A stretch of 34,947 bases of DNA from an uncultured Bacteroidales bacterium (GCA_905233685.1 CAJOEZ010000021.1:1-34947); one strand, 5' to 3'; shown: positions 1 through 8,585, numbered from the stretch's first letter. The notes: generated from the sequence alone by a model not told the origin. Numbers and translations are program-made.

Positions 1-1699
1 GAAACAACTCATCGAATGCGTGCCGAATATCAGCGAAGGCCGCGACAAGAATATCATTGACCAAGTGACCGCTGAAATCGAGAAAGTGGAAGGCGTCAAA
101 CTGCTTGACGTTGACCCAGGTATGACCACCAACCGCACCGTCATCACCTTTGTTGGCGAGCCTGAGCCTGTGCTTGAAGCCGCCTACCGCGTGGTAAAGA
201 AAGCCTCCGAGCTCATCGACATGAGCCAACACCACGGCGCCCACCCGCGCCAAGGCGCAACGGATGTTTGCCCCCTCATCCCCGTGAGCAATATCACGAT
301 GGAAGAGGTGGTCGAGTATGCCCACAAGTTGGGCAAACGCCTCGGCGAAGAACTCAACATCCCGATCTACTGCTACGAAGAGGCCGCCTACATTAAGGAG
401 CGCCGCAACCTCGCTTACTGCCGCACGGGTGAATATGAATCCTTGGCCTCGCGCCTCGGCACGGAGCAATGGAAGCCCGACTTCGGCCCCAACGAATGGA
501 ACGAACACGTGGCCCACACGGGTGCCACCCAAGTGGGTGCCCGCGATTTCCTCGTGGCCATCAACTATAACCTCAACACCACCTCGACGCGCCGCGCCAA
601 CGCCATCGCTTTCGACGTGCGCGAAAAAGGTCGCCCGATGCGCGAAGGCGGCAAGGTGACCGGCAAGCCGATGAAAGACGAAAACGGCAAACCGATCATG
701 ATTCCGGGTACGCTGAAGGCCACCAAGGCCATCGGCTGGTTCATCGAGGACTACGGCATCGCCCAAGTGTCGATGAACATCACCAACATCAGCGTGTCGC
801 CCGTCCATGTCTGCTTCGAGGAGGTCTGTGCCAAGGCCGCTGCCCGTGGTGTGCGCGTCACCGGCTGCGAAATCGTCGGTCTCGTGCCCAAGAAGGTGCT
901 GATGGACGCTGGTAAGTTCTACCTCGCCAAGCAGCAGCGCAGCCTCGGCGTGAGCGAAGAGGAAATCATGAAGATCGCCATCAAGTCGATGGGCCTCGAT
1001 GACCTGAAGCCCTTCGACCCGAAGGAAAAAGTCATTGAATATCTCATTGAAGACCATAGCCAAAAGAAACTTGTTGACATGACCTGCACGGGCTTTGCCA
1101 ACGAGACCGCCAGCGAAAGCCCTGCTCCGGGTGGTGGTTCCATCTCGGCCTACATGGGTGCCCTCGGTGCTTCCTTGGCCACGATGGTCGCCAACTTGTC
1201 GTCGCACAAACCGGGCTGGGACGAGCGTTGGGAAGAGTTCTCCAACTGGGCCGTCAAGGGTCAAGCCATCAAGGACGAACTGCTTGAATTGGTTGACGAG
1301 GACACCAACGCCTTTAACAAAATCATGGACGCTTTCGGTTTGCCCAAGAAGACCGATGAAGAGAAGGCTGCCCGCACACAGGCCATCCAAGATGCCACCA
1401 AGTATGCCACTCAGGTGCCGTTCCGCACGATGAAGGTCGCTTTCAAGGCTTTCGAGGTCGTTCGCGCCATGGCCGAGACCGGCAATCCGAACTCCGTCAC
1501 CGACGCTGGCGTGGGTGCTTTGTGTGCCCGTTCCGCCGTCATGGGTGCCCATTTGAACGTCAAAATCAACGCTTCTTCGCTGAAAGACGAGGCTTTCAAG
1601 GCCGAAATTTTGAAAGAAGCCGCCGAAATTGAAGCCGCCGCTTTGAAACAAGAGGCTGAGATTCTGCAAATTGTGAACAAGGTTATCCAAGGAGAATAA
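1..1699 (+). CDS. ftcD: Formiminotransferase-cyclodeaminase, bifunctional (start codon cut by window edge)
   Basis: This enzyme moves the formimino group of N-formimino-L-glutamate to tetrahydrofolate and then releases ammonia to give methenyl-THF, the last step of one histidine degradation route in the cytoplasm. Base 1 is the G of what must be an ATG: the frame reads (M)KQLIECVPNISEGRD from the edge, the normal N-terminus of the family, so a GTG at 20 is an internal Val codon. Counting from that Met (566 residues) the SQHHGAHPRQGATD segment places His82 at the catalytic position known for the mammalian enzyme. The transferase domains cover about residues 1-340. The cyclodeaminase domain follows from about 355, with a PAPGGGS segment. 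Length is normal for the fused form. No other hut gene is visible downstream; the upstream side is outside the window. Confidence 0.95.
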   Translation, partial: KQLIECVPNISEGRDKNIIDQVTAEIEKVEGVKLLDVDPGMTTNRTVITFVGEPEPVLEAAYRVVKKASELIDMSQHHGAHPRQGATDVCPLIPVSNITMEEVVEYAHKLGKRLGEELNIPIYCYEEAAYIKERRNLAYCRTGEYESLASRLGTEQWKPDFGPNEWNEHVAHTGATQVGARDFLVAINYNLNTTSTRRANAIAFDVREKGRPMREGGKVTGKPMKDENGKPIMIPGTLKATKAIGWFIEDYGIAQVSMNITNISVSPVHVCFEEVCAKAAARGVRVTGCEIVGLVPKKVLMDAGKFYLAKQQRSLGVSEEEIMKIAIKSMGLDDLKPFDPKEKVIEYLIEDHSQKKLVDMTCTGFANETASESPAPGGGSISAYMGALGASLATMVANLSSHKPGWDERWEEFSNWAVKGQAIKDELLELVDEDTNAFNKIMDAFGLPKKTDEEKAARTQAIQDATKYATQVPFRTMKVAFKAFEVVRAMAETGNPNSVTDAGVGALCARSAVMGAHLNVKINASSLKDEAFKAEILKEAAEIEAAALKQEAEILQIVNKVIQGE

Positions 1700-1714
1700 A
1701 ATTTTCGATAATCG

Positions 1715-1745
1715 GTTGCGGGTATCTGAAAAAGTTGTACTTTTG
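1715..1745 (+). promoter_or_regulatory. Bacteroidota-type promoter for rpmG
   Basis: GTTG (1715-1718), a 19-base spacer and TACTTTTG (1738-1745) fit the Bacteroidota pattern TTTG-N19-21-TAnnTTTG. It lies about 40 bases before the rpmG start, in the gap after ftcD, so the ribosomal genes start their own transcript. Confidence 0.65.
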
Positions 1746-1786
1746 CAGCCCAAATTGATGAGTTAAATATTGAAAGGATATAAGCA

Positions 1787-1975
1787 ATGTCAAAGAAACA
1801 GAAAGACGCGCGCGTGAAGGTCATCCTTGAATGCACCGAACACAAGGCCAGCGGAATGCCCGGCACTTCGAGGTACTACACCATGAAGAACAAGAAGAAC
1901 ACTCCCGACCGTTTGGAGTTGATGAAGTATAACCCGATTCTCAAGAAAATGACCCTCCACAAGGAGATTAAATAA
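1787..1975 (+). CDS. rpmG: 50S ribosomal protein L33
   Basis: A 62-residue protein with the L33 core VILECTEHK near residue 12, a [17 protein letters not shown] block and a basic ending. L33 is a small protein of the large ribosomal subunit near the E site. Only one cysteine is present, so this is the form without a zinc ribbon. In many Bacteroidales rpmB (L28) sits directly upstream; here ftcD is upstream and rpmB is not in the window. The next gene, for a DUF4295 protein, starts 8 bases after the stop, and ftsY and rimO follow, which is the usual gene order of the order. Confidence 0.95.
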   Translation: MSKKQKDARVKVILECTEHKASGMPGTSRYYTMKNKKNTPDRLELMKYNPILKKMTLHKEIK

Positions 1976-1983
1976 TTAGAGTT

Positions 1984-2136
1984 ATGGCAAAGAAAGCTGT
2001 TGCTACCCTGCGTAGTTTAGACAAGACCTATAGCAAGATCATCAGAATGAAGCGTTCTGAGAAGACTGGTGCCTACTATTTTGAGGAGACCGTCGTTCCT
2101 GCCGACAAGGTGCAGGAGTTCCTTGCTAAGAGATAA
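1984..2136 (+). CDS. DUF4295 family small basic protein
   Basis: A 50-residue reading frame that starts MAKKAVATLRSLDK and ends VQEFLAKR. It matches the small basic protein family DUF4295, which in Bacteroidota almost always sits between rpmG and ftsY. Its function is not established; size, charge and position suggest a ribosome-associated role (inference). It starts 8 bases after the rpmG stop and so is almost certainly on the same transcript. A hairpin terminator follows about 20 bases after its stop. It is short enough to be missed by automatic gene callers. Confidence 0.85.
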   Translation: MAKKAVATLRSLDKTYSKIIRMKRSEKTGAYYFEETVVPADKVQEFLAKR

Positions 2137-2158
2137 TTGAAGTTATCAATTGAAAATC

Positions 2159-2193
2159 AGGCTTTTCCATAACCAATATGGGAGAGCCTTTTT
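2159..2193 (+). terminator. Intrinsic terminator after the rpmG/DUF4295 transcript
   Basis: AGGCTTTTCCATA pairs with TATGGGAGAGCCT (13 pairs including two G-U pairs, loop ACCAA) and is followed by TTTTTG. It separates the ribosomal small genes from ftsY. Confidence 0.75.
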
Positions 2194-2230
2194 GTGTTTG
2201 TATAATCGGACAAAGGACATAAAGACGAAA

Positions 2231-2278
2231 GACGTAGGACCCCAAAAGTCCTCTGTCCCTCGTCCTAAGTCCTACGTC
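2231..2278. repeat. Inverted repeat GACGTAGGAC / GTCCTACGTC
   Basis: A perfect 10-base inverted repeat (2231-2240 and 2269-2278) encloses degenerate copies of GTCC-containing words. It sits between the DUF4295 gene and ftsY and has no coding potential. Only one copy is in the window; it looks like a low-complexity intergenic repeat. Confidence 0.6.
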
Positions 2279-2292
2279 AAAAATAAAGTATC

Positions 2293-3249
2293 ATGGGCCT
2301 ATTCTCATTCCTAACCCGAAAAAAAGAACAAAAGGAAGACCTTGACAAGGGGCTTGAAAAGACCAAGACCAGCGTCTTCTCCCGCATCTCCAAAGCCATC
2401 ATGGGCAAGTCGACCGTCGACGACGAGGTGCTCGACAACCTTGAGGAGATTTTGATCACCTCCGATGTGGGCGTTGAAACCACATTGAAAATCATCGACC
2501 GCATCCAAGCCCGCGTTGCCCGCGACAAGTATGTGGGCACCAACGAGTTGAACAAAATCCTGAAAGAGGAAATCATGGCCTTGCTTCAGGAGAACGAGTC
2601 GGGCGACGGCACCACTTTTGAGATTCCCGCCGACAAGAAACCGTATGTGATTATGGTCGTCGGCGTGAACGGCGTGGGCAAGACCACCACCATCGGCAAG
2701 TTGGCCCACAACTTTAAGAAGGCGGGCAAGAAGGTCGTGCTGGGTGCTTCCGACACCTTCCGTGCGGCTGCTGTTTCGCAGTTGCAGATTTGGGCCGAGA
2801 GGGTAGGCGTGCCCATCGTGCAGCAGGGCATGGGTGCCGACCCTGCTTCTGTGGCTTTCGACACGGTGAAGTCGGCGGTGGCGCAGGATGCCGACGTGGT
2901 CATTATTGACACGGCTGGCCGTCTGCACAACAAGGTCAACCTCATGCGCGAACTGACCAAAATCAAGACCGTCATGCAGAAGGTCGTCCCCGACGCGCCG
3001 CATGAAATCCTGCTCGTTTTGGATGCTTCCACAGGCCAAAATGCCATCGAACAGGCCAAACAATTCACCGCTGCCACTGAAGTCAATGCCTTGGCTCTGA
3101 CAAAATTAGATGGCACCGCCAAAGGCGGTGTGGTCATCGGTATCTCCGACCAGTTCAAGATTCCGGTCAAGTACATCGGCGTCGGTGAAGGCATCGACCA
3201 TTTGCAGGTGTTTGATCGGAAGGCTTTTGTGGATTCGCTGTTTGAGTGA
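2293..3249 (+). CDS. ftsY: Signal recognition particle receptor FtsY
   Basis: A 318-residue SRP-family GTPase that docks SRP-ribosome complexes at the inner membrane for co-translational insertion. The helical N domain covers about residues 25-100. The G domain follows with GVNGVGKTT at 124-132, DTFRAAA at 154-160, DTAGR at 206-210 and TKLDGTAKGG near 271-280. The N-terminal part is short and basic-acidic, as in other Bacteroidota FtsY, without the long acidic A domain of E. coli. The stop overlaps the rimO start (TGATG), so the two genes are translationally coupled. Confidence 0.96.
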   Translation: MGLFSFLTRKKEQKEDLDKGLEKTKTSVFSRISKAIMGKSTVDDEVLDNLEEILITSDVGVETTLKIIDRIQARVARDKYVGTNELNKILKEEIMALLQENESGDGTTFEIPADKKPYVIMVVGVNGVGKTTTIGKLAHNFKKAGKKVVLGASDTFRAAAVSQLQIWAERVGVPIVQQGMGADPASVAFDTVKSAVAQDADVVIIDTAGRLHNKVNLMRELTKIKTVMQKVVPDAPHEILLVLDASTGQNAIEQAKQFTAATEVNALALTKLDGTAKGGVVIGISDQFKIPVKYIGVGEGIDHLQVFDRKAFVDSLFE

Positions 3250-4541
3250 TGAAACATCCCACCTTAAACATCGTTACTTTAGGTTGCTCCAAAAACAAGG
3301 TCGATTCGGAGCATCTTGCCGCTTTGTTGGAGCATCGTTATTTGATTCGCCACGACTCGGATAAGAAGTCAGATGTGGTCATTATCAATACTTGTGGCTT
3401 CATTGGCGATGCTCAGGAAGAGTCTGTGGATACTATTTTGGAATATGCTGAACTGCGTAAGCAAGGAAAAATCAGCAAATTATATGTCATGGGTTGCCTT
3501 TCGCAGCGGTTCAAGAATGACCTGCAAAAGGAAATCCATGAGGTGGATGGTTTCTATGGCGTGGAAAGCGTAAATCTTGTGGCCGCCGACCTGCTGAAAG
3601 AAGCCGTGCAGCCTGAATATTGCAGCCGCCGCGTGCTTTCCACACCGAAGCATTACGCCTATTTGAAGATTTCCGAAGGCTGCAACCGCCGTTGCGCGTT
3701 TTGTGCCATCCCGCTGATTCGCGGACCACATGTTTCTGTGCCGATGGAAAACTTGCTTGAAGAGGCCAAGTTGTTGGCCCAGCAAGGCGTGAAGGAACTG
3801 ATCCTCATTGCCCAAGACCTGACCTATTACGGCCACGACCTTGACGGCAATTCGCACATCGTGGAGTTGGTGAAAGCCTTGTGCGAAATCGATGGTTTTG
3901 AATGGATTAGGTTGCATTACGGCTATCCTTTGGGCTTCCCCGACGAACTCCTCGACTTGATGCGCGAGAACCCCAAGATTTGCCATTACATCGACCTGCC
4001 TTTGCAGCACATCAGCACCCATATATTAAAGGACATGCGCCGTGGCGTGGACAAAGAGCAGACCATTGGCTTCGTGAAAAACGTCCGCAAGCATGTGCCT
4101 GACATTGCCTTCCGCACTACCTTTATCGTGGGTTTCCCTGGTGAAACGGAGGAGGATTTTGAGGAACTTTGCCAGTTCATAAAAGATATGCGCTTCGAGA
4201 GGGCGGGGGCGTTCGCCTTCTCGCCCGAACAAGGCACGGCTGCCTACGAAATGAAGGATAATGTTCCCAACGAGGTGAAGCAAGAGCGTGTCGAGAAATT
4301 GATGGCGATTCAACAGGATATTTCATTGGAAATCAATGCGCAGCGGGTGGGCAAGACCGAAAAAGTCCTCATCGACCGACTCGAAGGCGACTATTACATT
4401 GGTCGCACACAATACGACTCGCCCGAGGTGGATGACGAGATTCTCATTCCCGCTGATAATGAGCTGGTTATTGGAAACTTTTACCAAGTCAAAATCACCC
4501 AAGCGGATTATTTCGACTGCTATGGCTCGGTGGAACTGTGA
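3249..4541 (+). CDS. rimO: Ribosomal protein S12 methylthiotransferase RimO
   Basis: A radical-SAM enzyme that adds a methylthio group to an aspartate of ribosomal protein S12 (Asp89 in E. coli). The N-terminal UPF0004 domain has the three auxiliary-cluster cysteines at 13 (LGCSKN), 49 (NTCGF) and 83 (MGCLSQR). The SAM-cluster motif CNRRCAFC holds Cys145, 149 and 152. A TRAM domain forms the C-terminus. Length (430 residues) is normal. The ATG at 3249 overlaps the ftsY stop by one base and gives the family N-terminus; a GTG one codon earlier is less likely. It differs from the MtaB and MiaB proteins of this window by its NTCGF and IPLIRG signatures. Confidence 0.96.
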   Translation: MKHPTLNIVTLGCSKNKVDSEHLAALLEHRYLIRHDSDKKSDVVIINTCGFIGDAQEESVDTILEYAELRKQGKISKLYVMGCLSQRFKNDLQKEIHEVDGFYGVESVNLVAADLLKEAVQPEYCSRRVLSTPKHYAYLKISEGCNRRCAFCAIPLIRGPHVSVPMENLLEEAKLLAQQGVKELILIAQDLTYYGHDLDGNSHIVELVKALCEIDGFEWIRLHYGYPLGFPDELLDLMRENPKICHYIDLPLQHISTHILKDMRRGVDKEQTIGFVKNVRKHVPDIAFRTTFIVGFPGETEEDFEELCQFIKDMRFERAGAFAFSPEQGTAAYEMKDNVPNEVKQERVEKLMAIQQDISLEINAQRVGKTEKVLIDRLEGDYYIGRTQYDSPEVDDEILIPADNELVIGNFYQVKITQADYFDCYGSVEL

Positions 4542-4574
4542 CCGTTAGCAAACTGAAAAAAACTCCAAAAAACC

Positions 4575-4604
4575 CTTGCACCTTATTTTTTTTGGTTATA
4601 TTTG
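4575..4604 (+). promoter_or_regulatory. Promoter of the 4675 T9SS cargo gene
   Basis: TATATTTG (4597-4604) is a perfect -7 word, with CTTG 18 bases upstream as a weak -33. It leaves a leader of about 65 bases before the ATG at 4675. Confidence 0.65.
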
Positions 4605-4674
4605 CAGCGCGTTTTTCGTAACTTCTTCTGTGGAAGAATCTAATTCACTTAATACTAACTAAAATCTCAAAAAA

Positions 4675-7188
4675 ATGAAGAAAGTATCTTTACTCATTGC
4701 GATGATTGCCTTCGTTTGTGGCAATGTTTTCGCACAGTCGCTGTACTTCGATTTCAACGACTGCCCCGCTGGCGCTAAAATCGCCGAAACCCTTGGTGAC
4801 CCATGGACGACATGGAGCAACCAGCCTGGTAGCAATGAAGACGGTGTCTTCGCCGAGGCTGGTGGCACGATGGCTGCCCACTTCACCTATCACAATGACC
4901 AAGTCCTGAAACTTGGTGGCATTGAAACAGGCGTTTTCGACCTCGTTTTTGATGCCTACGTTCCTCAAGGCAAGAACGGTTATTTCAATGTGCTGCACCA
5001 CTTTGCTGGTAGTGGTTCCACTTGGGCTGCACAATTCTATCTCTGCTGCACCAACGACGGTCAGAATACTACCGCTTTCGGTGAAGGTATGGGTACTGTC
5101 CACGCTGGCAGCAATGGTACCGCTGAGGTCCCCTGTGTCTATGACCAATGGATGCAGTATCGTGTTCACATTGACATGGACCAAGACTGGGCCACCCTTT
5201 ACTGGAACATCGCCGGTCAGCCCGAGCAGGAAATGTGCTCCTGGCAGTGGAGCCTCGACAGCTTCGGTGAGAATGTCGTTGGCCGTACCCTCGACGCCAT
5301 GGACTTCTATCCGCCTGAGAATGCAGCCACTTCTGAATTCTACATTGACAACATTGGTATCATCAGCGGTGCTGACGACCAAGTGCTGATTGACGACGAC
5401 TTTGAGGCCTATCCTCTCGGCGGCAAGATTGCTGAAAGCGCTCAAGCTATTGGTAACGACTGGTGGACCACTTGGACCAACCATCCCGGTGGCAACGAAG
5501 ACGGCGTGATTGCTGAGGCTGGTGGCACCCAGTGCGGTTACATCTCTGGCAGCAACGACAACGTTCTCCTCCTCGGTGGTCAAGAATCTGGTACCTACGA
5601 CCTTGAATTCGCCATCTTCTGCGATGAAGGCAAGTACGGTTACTTCAACATCCTTCACGATTTTGCTGGTAGTGGTTCAACTTGGGCTATGCAAGCCTAT
5701 TTGAACGCCACCAATGACGGCAGCACGTCTTCTACCACTTATGCTCCTGGACACGGTACCGTTCACGCTGGTGCCAACAGCAATGGTGACATCCCCGCCG
5801 TTGTGAACGAGTGGATGTTCTTCCGCATCCATGTGGATTTGGATGCTGACGAAGCTGAATTGTTCTATCGTTCCGAAACCACTCAGCCCACGGAAATCTC
5901 CATCGTGAGCTGGCAGTGGAGCTTGGACAGCTTCGGTCAAAACGTGGTCGGTCGTAAGATGGACGCCATGGACTTCTATGCACCTAATGCTACGTTGGGC
6001 TGCTACTATCTCGATAACTTCAGATACACCAGAATCGGTCAAGAGACCGCCGCTTCACTTGAGTTTGACCAAGAGGCCATCAATGTTGAACTTATGGAAG
6101 ACGACATGACTGCTGTTGACATCAACATCAGCAACGCTAATGGTACTTCCATAGGTGACTGGCTTGCTTGGATTGACTTCGGCGAAGGCGAAGCCAGCTC
6201 CAATATGACCCAAATCAACTATGACAACGAGCCTGGCGAAAACTCCTCGCTCGTCGGTATCAACGTTGAAACTGCCACGCTTGTTGAGGTTGGTGCCATG
6301 TATCCTGGTGTCGCTTATGCTGGTTCGGTTATGGGAACCAAGATTGTGAGCGCACAGTATGTGTTCTTCACCAACTCGGAGACGGGAACCCTTGGCATTG
6401 AGCCCAACACTCCCGTGACCTTCCGTGTTTATCTGCAAGGCATGAACGGACAGCCTGGTGCAGTCCTTGCTGAAAAGACCATTCCTTACAATGCTGTCGT
6501 TGCCGACGACTGGACCATTGCCACTTTCGACACTCCTATTGAACTGAGTGGTTACAATGTGTGGGTCACCGTTGAATACACGCAATCTGTCAGTGGTTAT
6601 GCCATGTCGTTTGACGGTTCCGTTGCTGTGGAACACGGCGATTACTACCGTACCAATGGCGGCGGTGCTTTTAGCAAATGCTCCGAGGTCTTCTCAACCA
6701 ATTATGGTAATTTCCACATCCGTATGAACTGCCAAGGCTCGCCTGCCCTTGCCACTTGGGCTTCATTGAGCAAGTGCGAAGGTACCATTGCAATTGGCGG
6801 CTCAGACGAAGTTACTGTTACGGTTAATTCCATCGGTCTTGGCGATGGCGATGATCAAGAGGCTACGATTGTTTTCATGACCAACGACCCGAACAATGTT
6901 GTCTATTCCATCCCGCTGAAGCTGACTATCGATATCACTTCAGTCGTGGAGAACGAGGTGAAAATGGCTGAGATTTATCCCAATCCTGCCACTACGAGCA
7001 TCACTCTCGAAGGCGAGAACCTGAGCACTGTGGCCATCTACAACATGGCTGGCCAGCTCGTCCGCATCGAGAAGCTTGGCAGCGTGGTCAACACCATCAA
7101 CTTGGATGTTGAAGCTGGCGTGTACTTCTTCAGCATCTACGACAACGCTGGTAACAACAGCGTCCAGCGCGTGGTTATCACCAAGTAA
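4675..7188 (+). CDS. T9SS-exported protein with a tandemly duplicated domain
   Basis: An 837-residue protein with a signal peptide (cleavage after about 20-22, ...VFAQS). Two copies of a ~210-residue domain follow, at about 23-231 and 240-454. They share landmarks: TTW, NEDG, AEAGGT, GYFNxLHxFAGSGSTWA, GTVHAG, SWQWSLDSFG, VVGR and DAMDFY. The pattern suggests a beta-sandwich of the LamG/concanavalin type (inference). A beta-rich middle (about 455-755) ends in a type A sorting domain (about 760-837: IYPNPATTS, YNMAGQLV, GVYFFSIYD, VVITK). The protein is therefore expected to cross the outer membrane through T9SS and be attached to the surface or released. No catalytic motif is evident; a binding or adhesin role is possible. 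It has its own promoter and terminator. Confidence 0.85.
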   Translation: MKKVSLLIAMIAFVCGNVFAQSLYFDFNDCPAGAKIAETLGDPWTTWSNQPGSNEDGVFAEAGGTMAAHFTYHNDQVLKLGGIETGVFDLVFDAYVPQGKNGYFNVLHHFAGSGSTWAAQFYLCCTNDGQNTTAFGEGMGTVHAGSNGTAEVPCVYDQWMQYRVHIDMDQDWATLYWNIAGQPEQEMCSWQWSLDSFGENVVGRTLDAMDFYPPENAATSEFYIDNIGIISGADDQVLIDDDFEAYPLGGKIAESAQAIGNDWWTTWTNHPGGNEDGVIAEAGGTQCGYISGSNDNVLLLGGQESGTYDLEFAIFCDEGKYGYFNILHDFAGSGSTWAMQAYLNATNDGSTSSTTYAPGHGTVHAGANSNGDIPAVVNEWMFFRIHVDLDADEAELFYRSETTQPTEISIVSWQWSLDSFGQNVVGRKMDAMDFYAPNATLGCYYLDNFRYTRIGQETAASLEFDQEAINVELMEDDMTAVDINISNANGTSIGDWLAWIDFGEGEASSNMTQINYDNEPGENSSLVGINVETATLVEVGAMYPGVAYAGSVMGTKIVSAQYVFFTNSETGTLGIEPNTPVTFRVYLQGMNGQPGAVLAEKTIPYNAVVADDWTIATFDTPIELSGYNVWVTVEYTQSVSGYAMSFDGSVAVEHGDYYRTNGGGAFSKCSEVFSTNYGNFHIRMNCQGSPALATWASLSKCEGTIAIGGSDEVTVTVNSIGLGDGDDQEATIVFMTNDPNNVVYSIPLKLTIDITSVVENEVKMAEIYPNPATTSITLEGENLSTVAIYNMAGQLVRIEKLGSVVNTINLDVEAGVYFFSIYDNAGNNSVQRVVITK

Positions 7189-7203
7189 GAATACCAACCT
7201 ATG

Positions 7204-7243
7204 CAAAAAAAATAACCGCCTCATTTGAGGCGGTTATTTTTTT
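7204..7243 (+). terminator. Intrinsic terminator after the duplicated-domain T9SS gene
   Basis: AATAACCGCCTCA and TGAGGCGGTTATT form a long stem flanked by A-rich sequence on the left and TTTTTT on the right. It can act in both directions, but it best serves the plus-strand gene ending at 7188. Confidence 0.85.
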
Positions 7244-7250
7244 GTGTTGT

Positions 7251-7327
7251 CGTCATTGCGAGGAGGAACGACGAAGCAATCTATTGAAAAAGCTCCATGT
7301 CTAGACTGCTTCGTTCCTCGCAGTGAC
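7251..7327. repeat. Palindromic repeat ending inside a methyltransferase gene
   Basis: The left arm (7251-7282, starting CGTCATTGCGAGG) and right arm (7303-7327, ending TCCTCGCAGTGACG) are inverted copies; the left arm carries two extra triplets. The word CATTGCGAGG...GAAGCAATC resembles dispersed repeats reported in many bacterial genomes (recollection, not searched). The right arm encodes the last codons of the minus-strand methyltransferase gene, and its stop TAG is at 7301-7303. Confidence 0.75.
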
Positions 7328-8059
7328 GGTAAACTCCGCCATCAAAATCCCCGCCGCCACAGCCGCATTGAGCGACTCGGTCTCACTGCCGCTCGCACGC
7401 GGGATAGTGACCGGATGCGTGATGCAGGGCAACACCTCTGCCCGTATGCCATGCGACTCGCTCCCGATGACCAAAATTCCTTCCGCTTTTCCACCCATTT
7501 CAAATAGATTCTCGCCTTCAAGCAAGGCACCATAGACGGCCTTCCCTAACCGCTTTTGCTCCGTAAGGAAATCGGGCAGGGGAGCATAGACCACGTTCAT
7601 CCTGAACACCGAACCCATTGTGGCTTGGATGACCTTCGGGTTCCAAAGCTCCACGCAGTCGAGACTGCACACGATGTCGCGCAGCCCGAACCATTCCGCC
7701 GTGCGAATAATCGTGCCCATGTTGCCCGGGTTGGCGATACCGTCCAAGGCCAAGATGAGGCCTGCTTTGCCTGAGAGTGGCTTTTCGTTGGGGATGCGCA
7801 CCACGGCGAGGATGCCCGGAGGTGTGTCCAAGGCGCTCATCTGCGCCATCTGTACCTCGCTGACGGTCTCGGCTTGGGCGAAGGCGTTTCCGTTGGCGTC
7901 AAGGAAGGCTTGCGTGGCATAGAGGCTGTCCACCTCGAAGTCGGAGTGGAGCAGTTCCTCGGTCATCTTGCGTCCTTCCACGACAAAGAGGCCCAGCTCC
8001 TTGCGGAACTTCTGCTGCCGCAGGGAGGCGATTTGTTTTATGGTGTTTTTTGTAATCAT
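7301..8059 (-). CDS. TrmH/SpoU-family 2'-O-ribose RNA methyltransferase
   Basis: A 252-residue SPOUT enzyme that methylates a 2'-hydroxyl of rRNA or tRNA using SAM. The N-terminal substrate-binding domain starts ITKNTIKQIASLRQQKFR and includes FVVEGRKM. The SPOUT core shows LALDGIANPGNMGTIIRTA, WNPKVIQATMGSVFRM and a knot segment ILVIGSESHGI...VTIPRASGSETESLNAAVAAGI. I chose ATG 8059 because this start gives the family N-terminus; a longer frame to 8167 would run through a terminator and into rplI. The last residues (VTARNEAV) come from the palindromic repeat at 7251-7327 and replace the natural end. The exact RNA target cannot be told. Confidence 0.9.
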   Translation of the reverse strand: MITKNTIKQIASLRQQKFRKELGLFVVEGRKMTEELLHSDFEVDSLYATQAFLDANGNAFAQAETVSEVQMAQMSALDTPPGILAVVRIPNEKPLSGKAGLILALDGIANPGNMGTIIRTAEWFGLRDIVCSLDCVELWNPKVIQATMGSVFRMNVVYAPLPDFLTEQKRLGKAVYGALLEGENLFEMGGKAEGILVIGSESHGIRAEVLPCITHPVTIPRASGSETESLNAAVAAGILMAEFTVTARNEAV

Positions 8060-8063
8060 TGGC

Positions 8064-8071
8064 CAAAAATA
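8064..8071 (-). promoter_or_regulatory. Possible promoter of the SpoU methyltransferase gene
   Basis: On the minus strand TATTTTTG lies 5 bases before the ATG at 8059. It overlaps the T-tract of the rplI terminator. No good -33 word is seen, and the leader would be almost absent, so it is tentative. Confidence 0.35.
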
Positions 8072-8103
8072 CAAAAAAAGGCTGTCCCACGGATGAGACA
8101 GCC
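8065..8103 (-). terminator. Intrinsic terminator of the rpsF-rpsR-rplI operon
   Basis: Read on the minus strand, GGCTGTC (8103-8097) pairs with GACAGCC (8086-8080) and is followed by TTTTTTT. It begins about 30 bases after the rplI stop. Confidence 0.8.
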
Positions 8104-8135
8104 CAACAAAAGTATGAAAAAGTCTAATCTTCCTC

Positions 8136-8585
8136 TTATTCAGCGAAGACGTTGAAGTCCACTTCAACTTGCACTTCCTTGTGCAGCTTCACTTTGGCTT
8201 TGTATTCGCCCACTTCCTTGATGGCTTCTTCGTTGATGACAATCTGCTTGCGGTCCACTTCGAGGTTAGTGGCCTCCTTGATGGCGTTGGCAATCATGAT
8301 GTTGTTCACCGAACCGAAGATCTTGCCGGTGGCGGCAGCCTTGGCGGGGATTTGGAGCTTCAGGCCTTCGAGGACCTTGGCTTTCTCCAAAGCTTCGTTC
8401 TTGATTTTCTCTTCCTTGTGGGCTCTTTGGCGCAACTCTTCGGCCAAAATCTTGCGATTTCTTTCGGTGGCGAGGATGGCCATTCCCTGCGGGATGAGGA
8501 AGTTACGGGCGTAGCCGGGTTTCACGCTGATGATGTCGTCCTTATATCCTAAGTTATTGACGTCTTGTTTCAGAATAATGTCCAT
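8136..8585 (-). CDS. rplI: 50S ribosomal protein L9
   Basis: A 149-residue L9, which binds 23S rRNA domain V and projects from the L1 side of the ribosome. The N-terminal domain reads MDIILKQDVNNLGYKDDI with the GYARNFLIPQGMA signature near residues 23-35. A long charged connecting helix (about 40-75) leads to the C-terminal RNA-binding domain. ATG 8585 gives the family N-terminus; the frame stays open 10 codons further but that part is intergenic. It is the third gene of rpsF-rpsR-rplI. Confidence 0.97.
   Translation of the reverse strand: MDIILKQDVNNLGYKDDIISVKPGYARNFLIPQGMAILATERNRKILAEELRQRAHKEEKIKNEALEKAKVLEGLKLQIPAKAAATGKIFGSVNNIMIANAIKEATNLEVDRKQIVINEEAIKEVGEYKAKVKLHKEVQVEVDFNVFAE

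Noticed and set aside
2311..3063. 250-codon minus-strand frame opposite ftsY
   Set aside because: It is antisense to a clear ftsY and has no recognisable domain; it is a by-product of codon use in the real gene.
8060..8167. N-terminal extension of the SpoU methyltransferase to 8167
   Set aside because: It would cross the rplI terminator and overlap the rplI coding end; residues before MITKN have no family match.
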